15,394 bases of DNA from positions 1-15,394 of the forward strand of contig JABDJY010000460.1 of the NCBI GenBank assembly GCA_013003285.1, read 5' to 3'. The translations under genes were made by a program, and so were the position numbers. The notes under the pieces are model-generated. The model saw only the letters and a list, made by a program, of their open reading frames with translations, had not been told where the DNA came from and ran no database searches. This document shows positions 6,648 to 13,535 of the stretch, piece by piece. Numbering within the stretch: the first letter of the stretch is position 1; every line of letters begins with the position of its first letter. The stretch is from Alphaproteobacteria bacterium (GTDB lineage Bacteria; Pseudomonadota; Alphaproteobacteria; UBA6615).

Positions 6648-7517
6648 ATGCCCGCGCGCACCAGTTTTCGCGAATTGCTCAAACGTGACGAGACCCTCGT
6701 CATGCCCGGCGCCCAGGACGCCTTGAGTGCCCGGCTTATCGAACAGGCCGGTTTCGACGCCTTCTTCATCGGCGGCTTTCAGATCGCCGGTATCCACTAC
6801 GCCCTGCCCGATGTCGGCCTGATCTCGCTGGGCGATTTCGCGCCCATTGTGCGCAACATCCTGCGCGCGACGTCCCTGCCCGTGATGATGGATATCGACG
6901 ACGGCTATGGCGATGTGAAAAACGTCGTCCATACCGTGCATACCTATGAGGATATGGGCGTCGGCTGCATGTTCCTCGAAGACCAGGTCTCGCCCAAGCG
7001 CTGCGGTCATCTGGACGGCAAGCGCGTGATACCGGTCGACGAGATGGAGGCCAAGATCCGCGCCGCCGTCAGCGAACGCAAGAACCCGGACACTTTCTTG
7101 ATTGCCCGCACCGACGCCCGCGCCGTCGAGGGGATGGATGCGGCGTTACGGCGGGGCGAACGCTATCTGGCGGCTGGTGCCGATGGGCTGTTCGTCGAAT
7201 CCCTGTTGGACGTGGACGAACTTGTTAAAGTCGGCGCTGAATTCGACGCGCCGCTGCTGGCCAACATGCTCGAATCCGGCCGCACGCCGATCCTCAAACC
7301 ATCCGAGCTGAAAGAAATCGGCTACGACATGGCGATCTACGGCATCACGCTTTTGATGCACATCACCAAACACATGCAGGCCGTGCTCGAAGATTTACGC
7401 AGCGAGCGGTTGGAAATGACCGGCAAAGCCATCAGCTTCGACGACTACAAAAAGGTCGTCGGCTTCGACGAGTGGGACCGGATCGAAAACACCCATGCCC
7501 TCGAAAACAGCAACTAA
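6648..7517 (+). CDS. Isocitrate lyase / PEP mutase superfamily C-C lyase (PrpB-like)
   Basis: A 289-residue TIM-barrel enzyme of the 2-methylisocitrate lyase / phosphoenolpyruvate mutase superfamily. Seen: VMPGAQDALSARL (18-30), metal-site MDIDDGYG (81-88), LEDQ (110-113), the catalytic loop KRCGH (117-121) with Cys119, and ARTDAR (153-158). The Cys marks true lyases, which split a 2-hydroxy acid into succinate or pyruvate plus an oxoacid; mutases and oxaloacetate decarboxylases lack it. Length equals PrpB (about 290). No prpC or prpD is here, so a methylcitrate cycle role is not supported by context. A 2,3-dimethylmalate- or other substituted malate-type lyase is as likely. The ATG at 6648 follows AGGGAG. 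The next SDR starts 10 bases after its stop, so the two are translationally close. Confidence 0.88.
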   Translation: MPARTSFRELLKRDETLVMPGAQDALSARLIEQAGFDAFFIGGFQIAGIHYALPDVGLISLGDFAPIVRNILRATSLPVMMDIDDGYGDVKNVVHTVHTYEDMGVGCMFLEDQVSPKRCGHLDGKRVIPVDEMEAKIRAAVSERKNPDTFLIARTDARAVEGMDAALRRGERYLAAGADGLFVESLLDVDELVKVGAEFDAPLLANMLESGRTPILKPSELKEIGYDMAIYGITLLMHITKHMQAVLEDLRSERLEMTGKAISFDDYKKVVGFDEWDRIENTHALENSN

Positions 7518-7527
7518 GGATAGTCCC

Positions 7528-8292
7528 ATGGGTCGCATGACCGACAGAGTCTCGATCGTCAGCGGCGCCGGCGGCAGTATCGGCTTGGCCAGCGCCAAGC
7601 TGCTGGCGGCGGAAGGCGGCAGCGTTATGCTGGTCGACAACCGGGCCGACGATCTCGCCGCGGCGCTGGCGGCCCTCGGTGGCGAAAGCGATACGATCGC
7701 CGCCGTTCAAGCCGACGTCGCCAACGAGGATGACGCGCAAAACTATATCGACCAGACGCTGGTCAAATGGGGGCGTCTCGATACGCTGTTCTGCAATGCC
7801 GGCATCAGCGGCGACAACCAGCCCATTGCCGACTTTCCCATCGATGTTTTCGACGCCGTGATGCGGGTGAATATTCGCGGGCCTTTTCTGGCCTGCAAAT
7901 TCGCCTCGCCTCATATGGGTGAAGGCGGCAGCATCATCATAACATCATCGATCATGGGGGTTCAGGCCAACCCGAACTCGGCGGCTTACGCCACCTCCAA
8001 ACATGCCGTGGTCGGCCTGATGCGTACCATTGCCAAGGAAGTCGGACCGCGGGGCATCCGCTGTAACGTCATCGCCCCCGGCCCGGTCGACAACGCATTC
8101 CAAACGGCGATCGAGGACCGCATGAGCAAGGTGATCGGCGCCAACGCCACCGAAATGCTCAACCAACGCATCCCCTTGCGCCGCCACGCGCAGGCCGAGG
8201 AAATCGCCCAAACGGTACTGTTCCTGGCTTCCGATATGAGCAGTTTCAGTACCGGCGCGGTCTTCATGGCCGATGGCGGCATGGCGGGCTAA
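7528..8292 (+). CDS. Short-chain dehydrogenase/reductase (SDR), NAD-type
   Basis: A 254-residue classical SDR. Motifs: SGAGGSIG (12-19) in place of the usual TGxxxGxG, Asp37 after the second strand (favours NAD), ADV (62-64), CNAG (89-92), Asn115, Ser141, YATSK with Tyr154 and Lys158, PGPV (184-187), and a C-terminal FMADGG. The ATG at 7528 has AAGGA seven bases upstream, overlapping the stop of the lyase gene. An upstream in-frame ATG at 7495 lies inside the lyase gene and lacks a ribosome site. Tight coupling with the lyase suggests the two act on consecutive intermediates, for example oxidation of a hydroxy acid. It differs from the other SDR of the window in cofactor-loop residue and sequence, so it is not a recent duplicate. 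Confidence 0.9.
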   Translation: MGRMTDRVSIVSGAGGSIGLASAKLLAAEGGSVMLVDNRADDLAAALAALGGESDTIAAVQADVANEDDAQNYIDQTLVKWGRLDTLFCNAGISGDNQPIADFPIDVFDAVMRVNIRGPFLACKFASPHMGEGGSIIITSSIMGVQANPNSAAYATSKHAVVGLMRTIAKEVGPRGIRCNVIAPGPVDNAFQTAIEDRMSKVIGANATEMLNQRIPLRRHAQAEEIAQTVLFLASDMSSFSTGAVFMADGGMAG

Positions 8293-8331
8293 ACATAAAA
8301 CGTCGCTTGAACACGGCGAATTTTCTAGAGG

Positions 8332-8347
8332 TTATGCATTAGCATAA
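8332..8347. repeat. Inverted repeat TTATGC-ATTA-GCATAA in an AT-rich spacer
   Basis: Six-base arms around four bases, about 105 bases before the start of the deiodinase-like gene. The 8293-8451 spacer is clearly more AT-rich than its surroundings and probably contains the promoter of that gene. I cannot place reliable -35/-10 boxes. The repeat could be an operator. Confidence 0.3.
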
Positions 8348-8451
8348 ATTTCTAACCATATGTAGTACAACACTTTATACCCGGTGTTTTCACTAAGCCG
8401 ACAAATTGGTAGACTGTAAAAAAATAAACCATCTTCTAGGAGGACCCGCTC

Positions 8452-9177
8452 GTGGCCGCACGTGACGAGACCTACAACTATCCCCGTTTCAAGATGAGCA
8501 ATTACGAGCTGGGGTATTTCCCCGGACCGAAGGCCGGCGAAGAGGTCGATTACAATTACACATTGACCGATCTCGACGGCAATGCGGTTCAACTCTCAGA
8601 CTATAAGGGCAAATGGCTGGTCATCGAGTCCGGCAGCCTGACCTGTCCGATGTACGTCAAGAATGTGAAACCGTTCGCCAAACTGAAGGAGAAATACTCC
8701 GACGTGGAATGGCTGGTCGTCTATGTGCGCGAAGCGCATCCCGGCGAGCGCGCCGCACAGGCGACAACGATCGACGAGAAGATCGCCTACGCCAAGCGCA
8801 ACCGTGACGACTATTCCGAAGAACGCAAGATCGCCGTCGACGACGTGAAGGGTACCTGGCACCATAATTGGGGCCTGTTGCCGAATACGGTCTATGTAAT
8901 CAACCCTGACGGCAAGGTGATCTACCGCGCCGACTGGTCGTTCGCGCACAATGTCGACAAGGTGTTGGCGAACCGCGACGAGATCAACACCAACGAGCAT
9001 GTCGCCATCATCGGCGCCGCCCCCTGGGTGACCATCCCTGTCACCATGAAGGGCGGTTGGATCGCGCTTTACGACATCTTGAAAGTCTTCCCCAAGGTCT
9101 ATTACGAGCACATCAAGCTCGACATCAAGACCTGGATGGAGAAGCGCAAAAATAAGACCGCGGCCGCTGCCGAATAG
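8452..9177 (+). CDS. Iodothyronine-deiodinase-like thioredoxin-fold protein (Cys form)
   Basis: A 241-residue protein with a redoxin-type fold: TLTDLDGNAVQLSDYKGKW (about 37-55), then GSLTCPMYV (61-69) and VVYVREAHPGE (89-99). The spacing of T-C-P to the EAHP motif matches the deiodinase family (GSxTUPPF ... EAHPxDGW), with Cys65 where animal enzymes have selenocysteine. Cys65 (TGT codon) is the only cysteine in the protein, so any redox cycle would be one-Cys with an external thiol. Further blocks, LLPNTVYVINPDGKVIYRADWS (141-162), complete the fold. Residues about 180-241 form an extension with a basic, Ala-rich end. No signal peptide. The start is GTG at 8452, chosen for AGGAGG at 8438-8443. 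Flanked by an AT-rich spacer and a terminator, it is a single-gene unit. Bacterial activity is unknown: reductive dehalogenation or a peroxiredoxin-like role. Confidence 0.8.
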   Translation: MAARDETYNYPRFKMSNYELGYFPGPKAGEEVDYNYTLTDLDGNAVQLSDYKGKWLVIESGSLTCPMYVKNVKPFAKLKEKYSDVEWLVVYVREAHPGERAAQATTIDEKIAYAKRNRDDYSEERKIAVDDVKGTWHHNWGLLPNTVYVINPDGKVIYRADWSFAHNVDKVLANRDEINTNEHVAIIGAAPWVTIPVTMKGGWIALYDILKVFPKVYYEHIKLDIKTWMEKRKNKTAAAAE

Positions 9178-9198
9178 GCGAACCGTTGATCTAAGTTC

Positions 9199-9232
9199 AA
9201 AGGCCGGGCGGCGACGCTCGGCCTTTTGTTTT
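9199..9232 (+). terminator. Rho-independent terminator with GCGA loop
   Basis: AAAGGCCGGGCG (9199-9210) pairs with CGCTCGGCCTTT (9215-9226), twelve pairs including one G-U, around a GNRA-type GCGA loop, followed by TGTTTT. It ends the deiodinase-like transcript 21 bases past its stop and insulates amtB. Confidence 0.85.
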
Positions 9233-9425
9233 GGCGTTGGGAAAGAAGTATTTGCGTATGCCCTTGCGCTTATACCCGCGCGCGATATTATCGCCGCTGT
9301 CCATCTCAGCGGTTCAAATAAGAAATATGCACCCGCAATAATACTGCTTTGGTTCGGACGGGTATCGAGGGGATTCATCCGCACGCGTGCTCGCGCACTG
9401 AGGCGAACGTTCCGTATGGAGCGAT

Positions 9426-9441
9426 TGGTCCGATCGTTGCC
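9426..9441 (+). promoter_or_regulatory. Sigma-54 (RpoN) type promoter of amtB
   Basis: TGGTCCGATCGTTGCC matches the -24/-12 consensus TGGYRYRN4TTGCW at all but two positions. The GG and GC doublets are separated by exactly ten bases. Transcription would begin near 9452, about 30 bases before the amtB start and ahead of its ribosome site. Nitrogen control of amtB by NtrC and RpoN is the known arrangement in many proteobacteria, which supports the call. Confidence 0.65.
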
Positions 9442-9482
9442 GCCCGAAAATTAAGAAAGATAATCCTTTAGGGAGCCGAATT

Positions 9483-10703
9483 ATGAATGGTGCTGACACA
9501 GCGTGGATCCTGACATCCACAGCCCTCGTCCTTTTCATGACATTACCGGGCCTGGCCCTGTTCTATGCCGGCCTGGTGCGGGCGCAGAACGTGCTGTCCG
9601 TACTGATGAACTGTTTTGCTATCGCCTGCGTGATCTCGATCGTCTGGCTGGTGGTCGCCTACAGCATCGCCTTTGGTGACGGCGGTGCGGGCAACCAATG
9701 GTGGGGCGGCTTCGGCAAGTCCTTCCTGTCCGGTGTCGGCCTCGACACCCTATCGGGCTCAATTCCTGAATCCCTGTTCTTCATGTTCCAGATGACTTTC
9801 GCAATCATCACCCCGGCCTTGATCGTCGGCGCCTATGTGGAGCGGATTCAGTTCGCCTTCGTCATCCTGTTCTCGGTCGTGTGGGTGATCATCGTCTACG
9901 CGCCCGTCGTCCATTGGGTATGGGGCGGCGGCTTCCTGGCCGATATGGGTGTGATCGATTTCGCCGGCGGCATTGTCGTCCACGTCACCGCCGGTGTCTC
10001 GGCGCTGGTGCTGGCCATGATGCTCGGCAAGCGACGCGGCTTCCCCAATGAATTGCAGCCGCCGCACAATCCCGGCATGACCATGGTTGGCGCGGCGATG
10101 CTGTGGGTCGGTTGGTTCGGCTTCAACGCCGGCTCTGCCCTGGCGGCCGACGGTGCCGCGGGCATGGCCATGACGGTGACGCATATTTCGGCAGCCGCCG
10201 GCGCCATCGCCTGGTCGGTCATGGAACTCATGCTCTACCGCAAAGCCAGCCTAATCGGCGCCGTCACCGGCATGGTCGCCGGCCTGGCGACCATCACACC
10301 GGCCTCGGGCTCGGTGGGACCGGTCGGCGGTCTGGTACTCGGCCTCGCCGGCGGCGTGGTCTGCTTCACCATCACGCAGATGGTCAAACAGCGTTTCAAA
10401 ATCGATGATTCACTCGATGTGTTCGCCGTCCATGGTGTCGGTGGTGCGCTCGGCACCCTGCTGGCCGCCATATTCGTGACTACGGTGTTGGGTGGTAATG
10501 GCCTGGCGGAGGGTATGACCGTGGGCAGTCAGCTCGGCGTTCAGGCTCTCGGCATTATCATAGTTGCTGTTTGGGCCGGCGTTTTGACCTTCATCATTGC
10601 CAAGATCATCTCCATGTTCGTTCAGTTCCGGGTCAGCGAGGAAGATGAAGTCCAGGGCCTCGACCTTGCGATGCATGGCGAACGCGGTTACCACAATATG
10701 TAA
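9483..10703 (+). CDS. amtB: Ammonium transporter AmtB
   Basis: A 406-residue inner-membrane Amt/Rh channel that imports ammonium when nitrogen is scarce. The sequence shows the full family pattern with about 11 membrane spans. Key residues in this numbering: gate phenylalanines F106 (FQMTFAIITPA) and F214 (WFGFNAGSAL), the twin pore histidines H167 (GIVVHVTAG) and H317 (VFAVHGVGG), and the cytoplasmic tail EVQGLDLAMHGERGY, to which the PII protein responds. There is no cleavable signal peptide: the protein begins MNGADTAWIL, much like the mature N-terminus of E. coli AmtB. The ATG at 9483 has AGGGAG upstream. It is preceded by a sigma-54-like promoter and followed by glnK in the same direction. 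The order amtB then glnK is the reverse of the usual glnK-amtB. Confidence 0.97.
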   Translation: MNGADTAWILTSTALVLFMTLPGLALFYAGLVRAQNVLSVLMNCFAIACVISIVWLVVAYSIAFGDGGAGNQWWGGFGKSFLSGVGLDTLSGSIPESLFFMFQMTFAIITPALIVGAYVERIQFAFVILFSVVWVIIVYAPVVHWVWGGGFLADMGVIDFAGGIVVHVTAGVSALVLAMMLGKRRGFPNELQPPHNPGMTMVGAAMLWVGWFGFNAGSALAADGAAGMAMTVTHISAAAGAIAWSVMELMLYRKASLIGAVTGMVAGLATITPASGSVGPVGGLVLGLAGGVVCFTITQMVKQRFKIDDSLDVFAVHGVGGALGTLLAAIFVTTVLGGNGLAEGMTVGSQLGVQALGIIIVAVWAGVLTFIIAKIISMFVQFRVSEEDEVQGLDLAMHGERGYHNM

Positions 10704-10739
10704 CGTGGCTTCGCCTCGGCGGAACCAAATTGGACAAGA

Positions 10740-10769
10740 CCGGGTTCGGGCCGGCTGGCCTGAACCCGG
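10740..10769 (+). other. Stable hairpin in the amtB-glnK spacer
   Basis: CCGGGTTCGGGCC pairs with GGCCTGAACCCGG over 13 positions (one G-U) around the loop GGCT, midway in the 89-base spacer. No U-run follows, so it is not a normal terminator. It may protect the 3' end of amtB mRNA or be a processing point that lets glnK be made in different amounts from amtB. Confidence 0.5.
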
Positions 10770-10792
10770 CAGCCACATGAGCGGAGAGCACA

Positions 10793-11131
10793 ATGAAGTT
10801 TATCGTCGCTATCGTAAAACCGCATAAGCTCGACGATGTTCGAGAAGCGCTGACCGGCATCGGCGTCGAAGGTTTGACCGTCAGCGAAGTCAAAGGATAT
10901 GGCCGGCAGAAAGGCCAGACCGAGATTTATCGCGGCGCCGAATACCAGGTGAATTTCGTCCCGAAGATCAAGATCGAAGTCGCGGTCGATGATGGCATCG
11001 CCGACAATGCGGTCGAGGCCATTCGCCAAGCCGCCAACACCGAGAAAATCGGCGACGGCAAGATTTTCGTCTTCGACCTACAACAGGCCGTACGCATCCG
11101 CACCGGCGAGACCGGCGGCTCAGCGCTTTAG
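10793..11131 (+). CDS. glnK: Nitrogen regulatory protein PII (GlnK)
   Basis: A 112-residue PII signal protein, the standard family length. It starts MKFIVAIVKPHKLDDVREAL. The T-loop holds KGQTEIYRGAEY with Tyr46 and Tyr51, the latter being the uridylylation site, and the protein ends with the GDGKIFVFDL (about 87-96) and R-x-RTGE motifs of the ATP/2-oxoglutarate site. As a trimer it would block AmtB when nitrogen is plentiful and relay 2-oxoglutarate and energy state. Adjacency to amtB favours GlnK over GlnB. The ATG at 10793 is preceded by GGAGAG. It likely shares the amtB sigma-54 promoter, as no separate promoter is evident. Its stop faces the convergent dehydrogenase gene 13 bases away, with no terminator visible between them. 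Confidence 0.95.
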   Translation: MKFIVAIVKPHKLDDVREALTGIGVEGLTVSEVKGYGRQKGQTEIYRGAEYQVNFVPKIKIEVAVDDGIADNAVEAIRQAANTEKIGDGKIFVFDLQQAVRIRTGETGGSAL

Positions 11132-11144
11132 ACCGCCTCTGTAT

Positions 11145-12044
11145 TCACTCGGGTTCGCCGAGGCCTATCTGCCGTTCGAGCTGGCGGATGGCGGCGGTCA
11201 GATTGTCCGCCCCCTGCCCGCCCTCCGCAGTGGCGATGAACAGCCGGCGCACGGCGTCTCCAATATCCGTTGGCACGCCGACATTCGCGGCGGCTTCGCA
11301 GATCAAGCCCATATCCTTGTTCATGAGGTCGGTCGAGAAGGCCGGTGAAAAATTCCGCGCCTTCAAAGGCGGCAGGCTATATTTGACAATCGGCGAGGCA
11401 ACGACGCTATCACCGATCACGTCGAGCATGACATTCCAATCCAGACCGCCCTTGCGCCCGAAGGTCAACGCCTCGGCGAGCGCGCCAACTGTCGAAGCGG
11501 CGAGCAGATTGAGAACCAGCTTCATATAGCGCGCCTGCTCCCCCTCCCCGACATAGAACTGAATGGCGGCCATGGCCTCGAACAGAGGCTCGCAACGCTG
11601 ATACGCGTCAGCCGGACCCGATGCCATGATTGTCAGATTACCGGCCTCGGCGAGGATCGTACTACCCGATACCGGCGCGCGAACGAAGGCGACCCCCGCT
11701 TCGTCCGCCGCCGCGGCAACCTCTATCGAGACTTCCGGCGATACCGTGCTCATATCCACATAGATCGCGCCCGGCCGCATGGCCGCGAGAACGCCCTTGT
11801 CGCCGAGGGCCACGATGCGCAAGACATCGTCGTCGGGGATCATCGAAAACACCATATCAGCATCCGCCGCGACGTCGTGATTGGATATCCCCGCCCGTGC
11901 CCCGGCGGCGACACAGGCCGCCATATTGTCAGTGGATGGATCGAACACGGCGACTCTGGCGCCCCCGGCGACCAAACATCGGCTCATGGGTGACCCCATG
12001 TTACCTGTGCCGATCCAGCCGACCTTGGTTCCCGTAAGACTCAT
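11145..12044 (-). CDS. 3-hydroxyisobutyrate dehydrogenase-like beta-hydroxyacid dehydrogenase
   Basis: A 299-residue NAD(P)-dependent oxidoreductase of the beta-hydroxyacid dehydrogenase family (3-hydroxyisobutyrate dehydrogenase, tartronate semialdehyde reductase, GarR). Seen: the dinucleotide motif GWIGTGNMGSPM (9-20), Asp35 after the second strand (suggests NAD), DMSTVSP (97-103), the substrate motif APVSGS (123-128), and the catalytic Lys175 in YMKLVLN with Asn179. The C-terminal helical domain contains KDMGLICEAA. Family length is usual (about 290-300). The ATG at 12044 follows AGGATCAGGAA. It starts 24 bases after the stop of the ring-cleavage dioxygenase on the same strand, so the two probably form one operon and may act in one pathway. 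The precise substrate cannot be read from sequence. Confidence 0.9.
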   Translation of the reverse strand: MSLTGTKVGWIGTGNMGSPMSRCLVAGGARVAVFDPSTDNMAACVAAGARAGISNHDVAADADMVFSMIPDDDVLRIVALGDKGVLAAMRPGAIYVDMSTVSPEVSIEVAAAADEAGVAFVRAPVSGSTILAEAGNLTIMASGPADAYQRCEPLFEAMAAIQFYVGEGEQARYMKLVLNLLAASTVGALAEALTFGRKGGLDWNVMLDVIGDSVVASPIVKYSLPPLKARNFSPAFSTDLMNKDMGLICEAAANVGVPTDIGDAVRRLFIATAEGGQGADNLTAAIRQLERQIGLGEPE

Positions 12045-12068
12045 TTCCTGATCCTCCCCGATCCTGTT

Positions 12069-12998
12069 TTAGTCCGCGCTCATACTGGCGCGTTGACTGT
12101 ACTGCGCCGCCGCATCGGCGGCGCTGGCATCGTCCTTCATGACGAAATCGTAGACGCCCTCATAAAAGGGACCATCGAAACCATGTGTTGTTGCGGCCTC
12201 TGCATCCTCGTTCAAGGTGTAGGGGATGATCAGCGATTCCTTCACGCCGAACACCGCATCGGAATCGAGATATTCGCTATCGCTGTTGAATAGCTCGGTC
12301 TGGATTGTTTGATAGCCGTTCTTATAGATCAGATAGTGCAGATGGGCGGGACGCCAGGAATGCCGGCCGGTACCACGCAATATGGTCCCTACCGGCCCAT
12401 CGGTCGGCACCGGGTAGTTGACCGGCTTGCGGGTGCGGAACCAATAACGGCCGTCAGCGCCGGTGGTGAACTTCCCCCGATAGGCATAGTCGGCATATTC
12501 ATCGGGCTGACCGACCTGCGCCTCGTAAAAGGCGTTCGGGGCGACCTGCCACACATCCAGCACAACACCTTCCAACGGATCGCCCTGGGTATCGATCACG
12601 CGGCCCGAGACAAACGCCGGATCGCCGGCAGCGTCGCCGAGCGAGATATCGAACTCCATCTGGCGGTCCGGCGCGCCGTCGCGATAGAACGGGCCGAGCA
12701 GGCTCGATTCCGTGGCGCCGGCCCGAACCGTATCGCCGAGAATTTCGCACAGGGCCGACAGGCCAAGAACATCGCCGAGTAGAACGCCCTCTTCGCGTTT
12801 ATCGTCGGAGATTTGCCCCACTGCCTGAATGAAGCGCGCGCCATGCAGCAATTCGTCGGGGGTTAAATTAACTTCGCGGATGAAATCATGAGCATGGCGT
12901 ACCAACGCTTCTATGATCTCCTTCACCCGGGGCTCAGTATTGTCGGCGATCTTGTCGAGCACCGCATCGGTCACATTGGCTTTGGTGAGGTCTCGCAT
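12069..12998 (-). CDS. Intradiol ring-cleavage dioxygenase (catechol/hydroxyquinol 1,2-dioxygenase type)
   Basis: A 309-residue non-haem Fe(III) dioxygenase. The helical N-terminal dimerisation domain (1-100) precedes LLGPFYRDGAP (100-110) and the beta-sandwich. All four iron ligands are present: Tyr158 (PNAFYEAQ), Tyr195 (NYPVPTDGPVG), His219 and His221 (RPAHLHYLI). Such enzymes open catechol or hydroxyquinol between the hydroxyls, giving muconate or maleylacetate. Length and the N-terminal domain fit the catechol/hydroxyquinol 1,2 type rather than protocatechuate 3,4. The first Tyr sits in PNAFYEAQ, unlike the common NGxYDxQ, hinting at an unusual substrate. The ATG at 12998 has AGGGAG upstream. 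No muconate cycloisomerase or maleylacetate reductase is in the window; the neighbour is a beta-hydroxyacid dehydrogenase. Confidence 0.9.
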   Translation of the reverse strand: MRDLTKANVTDAVLDKIADNTEPRVKEIIEALVRHAHDFIREVNLTPDELLHGARFIQAVGQISDDKREEGVLLGDVLGLSALCEILGDTVRAGATESSLLGPFYRDGAPDRQMEFDISLGDAAGDPAFVSGRVIDTQGDPLEGVVLDVWQVAPNAFYEAQVGQPDEYADYAYRGKFTTGADGRYWFRTRKPVNYPVPTDGPVGTILRGTGRHSWRPAHLHYLIYKNGYQTIQTELFNSDSEYLDSDAVFGVKESLIIPYTLNEDAEAATTHGFDGPFYEGVYDFVMKDDASAADAAAQYSQRASMSAD

Positions 12999-13105
12999 GA
13001 AAAGCTCCCTGGCCGGACTCCATCGACCGGCCTATTCTGCTGCGCACAGATTACCATGGCGCCGGCAGCACGCCCACCATCGGCGCCCATGAAAGGCATT
13101 CCCAG

Positions 13106-13528
13106 ATGAGCCGAAGCTCCGCGTTTTTCATATTTCTGGCAGGGCTGAACGGGCTGATGGCAGTACTCGCCGGCGCCTGGGCAGCCCATGGTTCTGGCGC
13201 CTTTCCCTTGGTTGCCGGCGGCGATGCTTTGGCAGAATCCGGTAGCCGCTTTCAGATGTTCCATGCGCTCGCGCTTCTCGGCGTGGCGCTGGCCCATGAG
13301 GCCGTCCCGGCCCCTTATTCTTTCTTCTCGCGAATTTTCGGCACCAAGACGCTGCTGCGACTGGCCGGCTTTGCCTTTATCATCGGCATCATCGGCTTCA
13401 GCGGCGGTCTTTACGCCAGCGCCGCCGGTACGTCGACCGCAGGACTGGCGCCGATCGGCGGCACCGCCCTGATGGTCGGCTGGTTGTTAATGGGGCTGGC
13501 TGGCCTGGTTTCGCTGTTCGCACGTTAG
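13106..13528 (+). CDS. DUF423 family small membrane protein
   Basis: A 140-residue protein with four predicted membrane spans (about 7-27, 52-65, 84-105, 117-138). Conserved DUF423 landmarks are present: AGAWAAHG (22-29), RFQMFHALALL (48-58), GFSGGLY (97-103) and APIGGTALMVGW (115-126). It is related to E. coli YgdD; the family has no firmly established function. The start at 13106 has only a modest ribosome site (GAAAGG). It is divergent from the dioxygenase gene with a 107-base shared upstream region, and its stop lies 7 bases from the convergent nitroreductase gene. Confidence 0.9.
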   Translation: MSRSSAFFIFLAGLNGLMAVLAGAWAAHGSGAFPLVAGGDALAESGSRFQMFHALALLGVALAHEAVPAPYSFFSRIFGTKTLLRLAGFAFIIGIIGFSGGLYASAAGTSTAGLAPIGGTALMVGWLLMGLAGLVSLFAR

Positions 13529-13535
13529 AGCGGTT

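Larger units (their letters stand above)
9178..9482. other. 305-base intergenic region upstream of amtB
   Basis: It contains the terminator of the preceding gene and, near its end, a sigma-54-like promoter. Between them I see no open frame with a ribosome site. Overlapping GCAC/GTGC inverted repeats at 9381-9398 (GCACGCGTGC and GTGCTCGCGCAC) recall NtrC half-sites but their spacing is not canonical. Confidence 0.6.

Noticed and set aside
6069..7010. 313-codon minus-strand open frame across the hydrolase end and lyase start
   Set aside because: It spans two well-supported plus-strand genes and the hairpin between them; composition is that of a GC-rich shadow frame.
8640..8655. Selenocysteine codon in the deiodinase-like gene
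   Set aside because: The codon at the active position is TGT (Cys), with no in-frame TGA, so no selenocysteine insertion is needed.
8596..9384. 262-codon minus-strand open frame opposite the deiodinase-like gene
   Set aside because: It runs through the terminator and is antisense to a gene with clear motifs.
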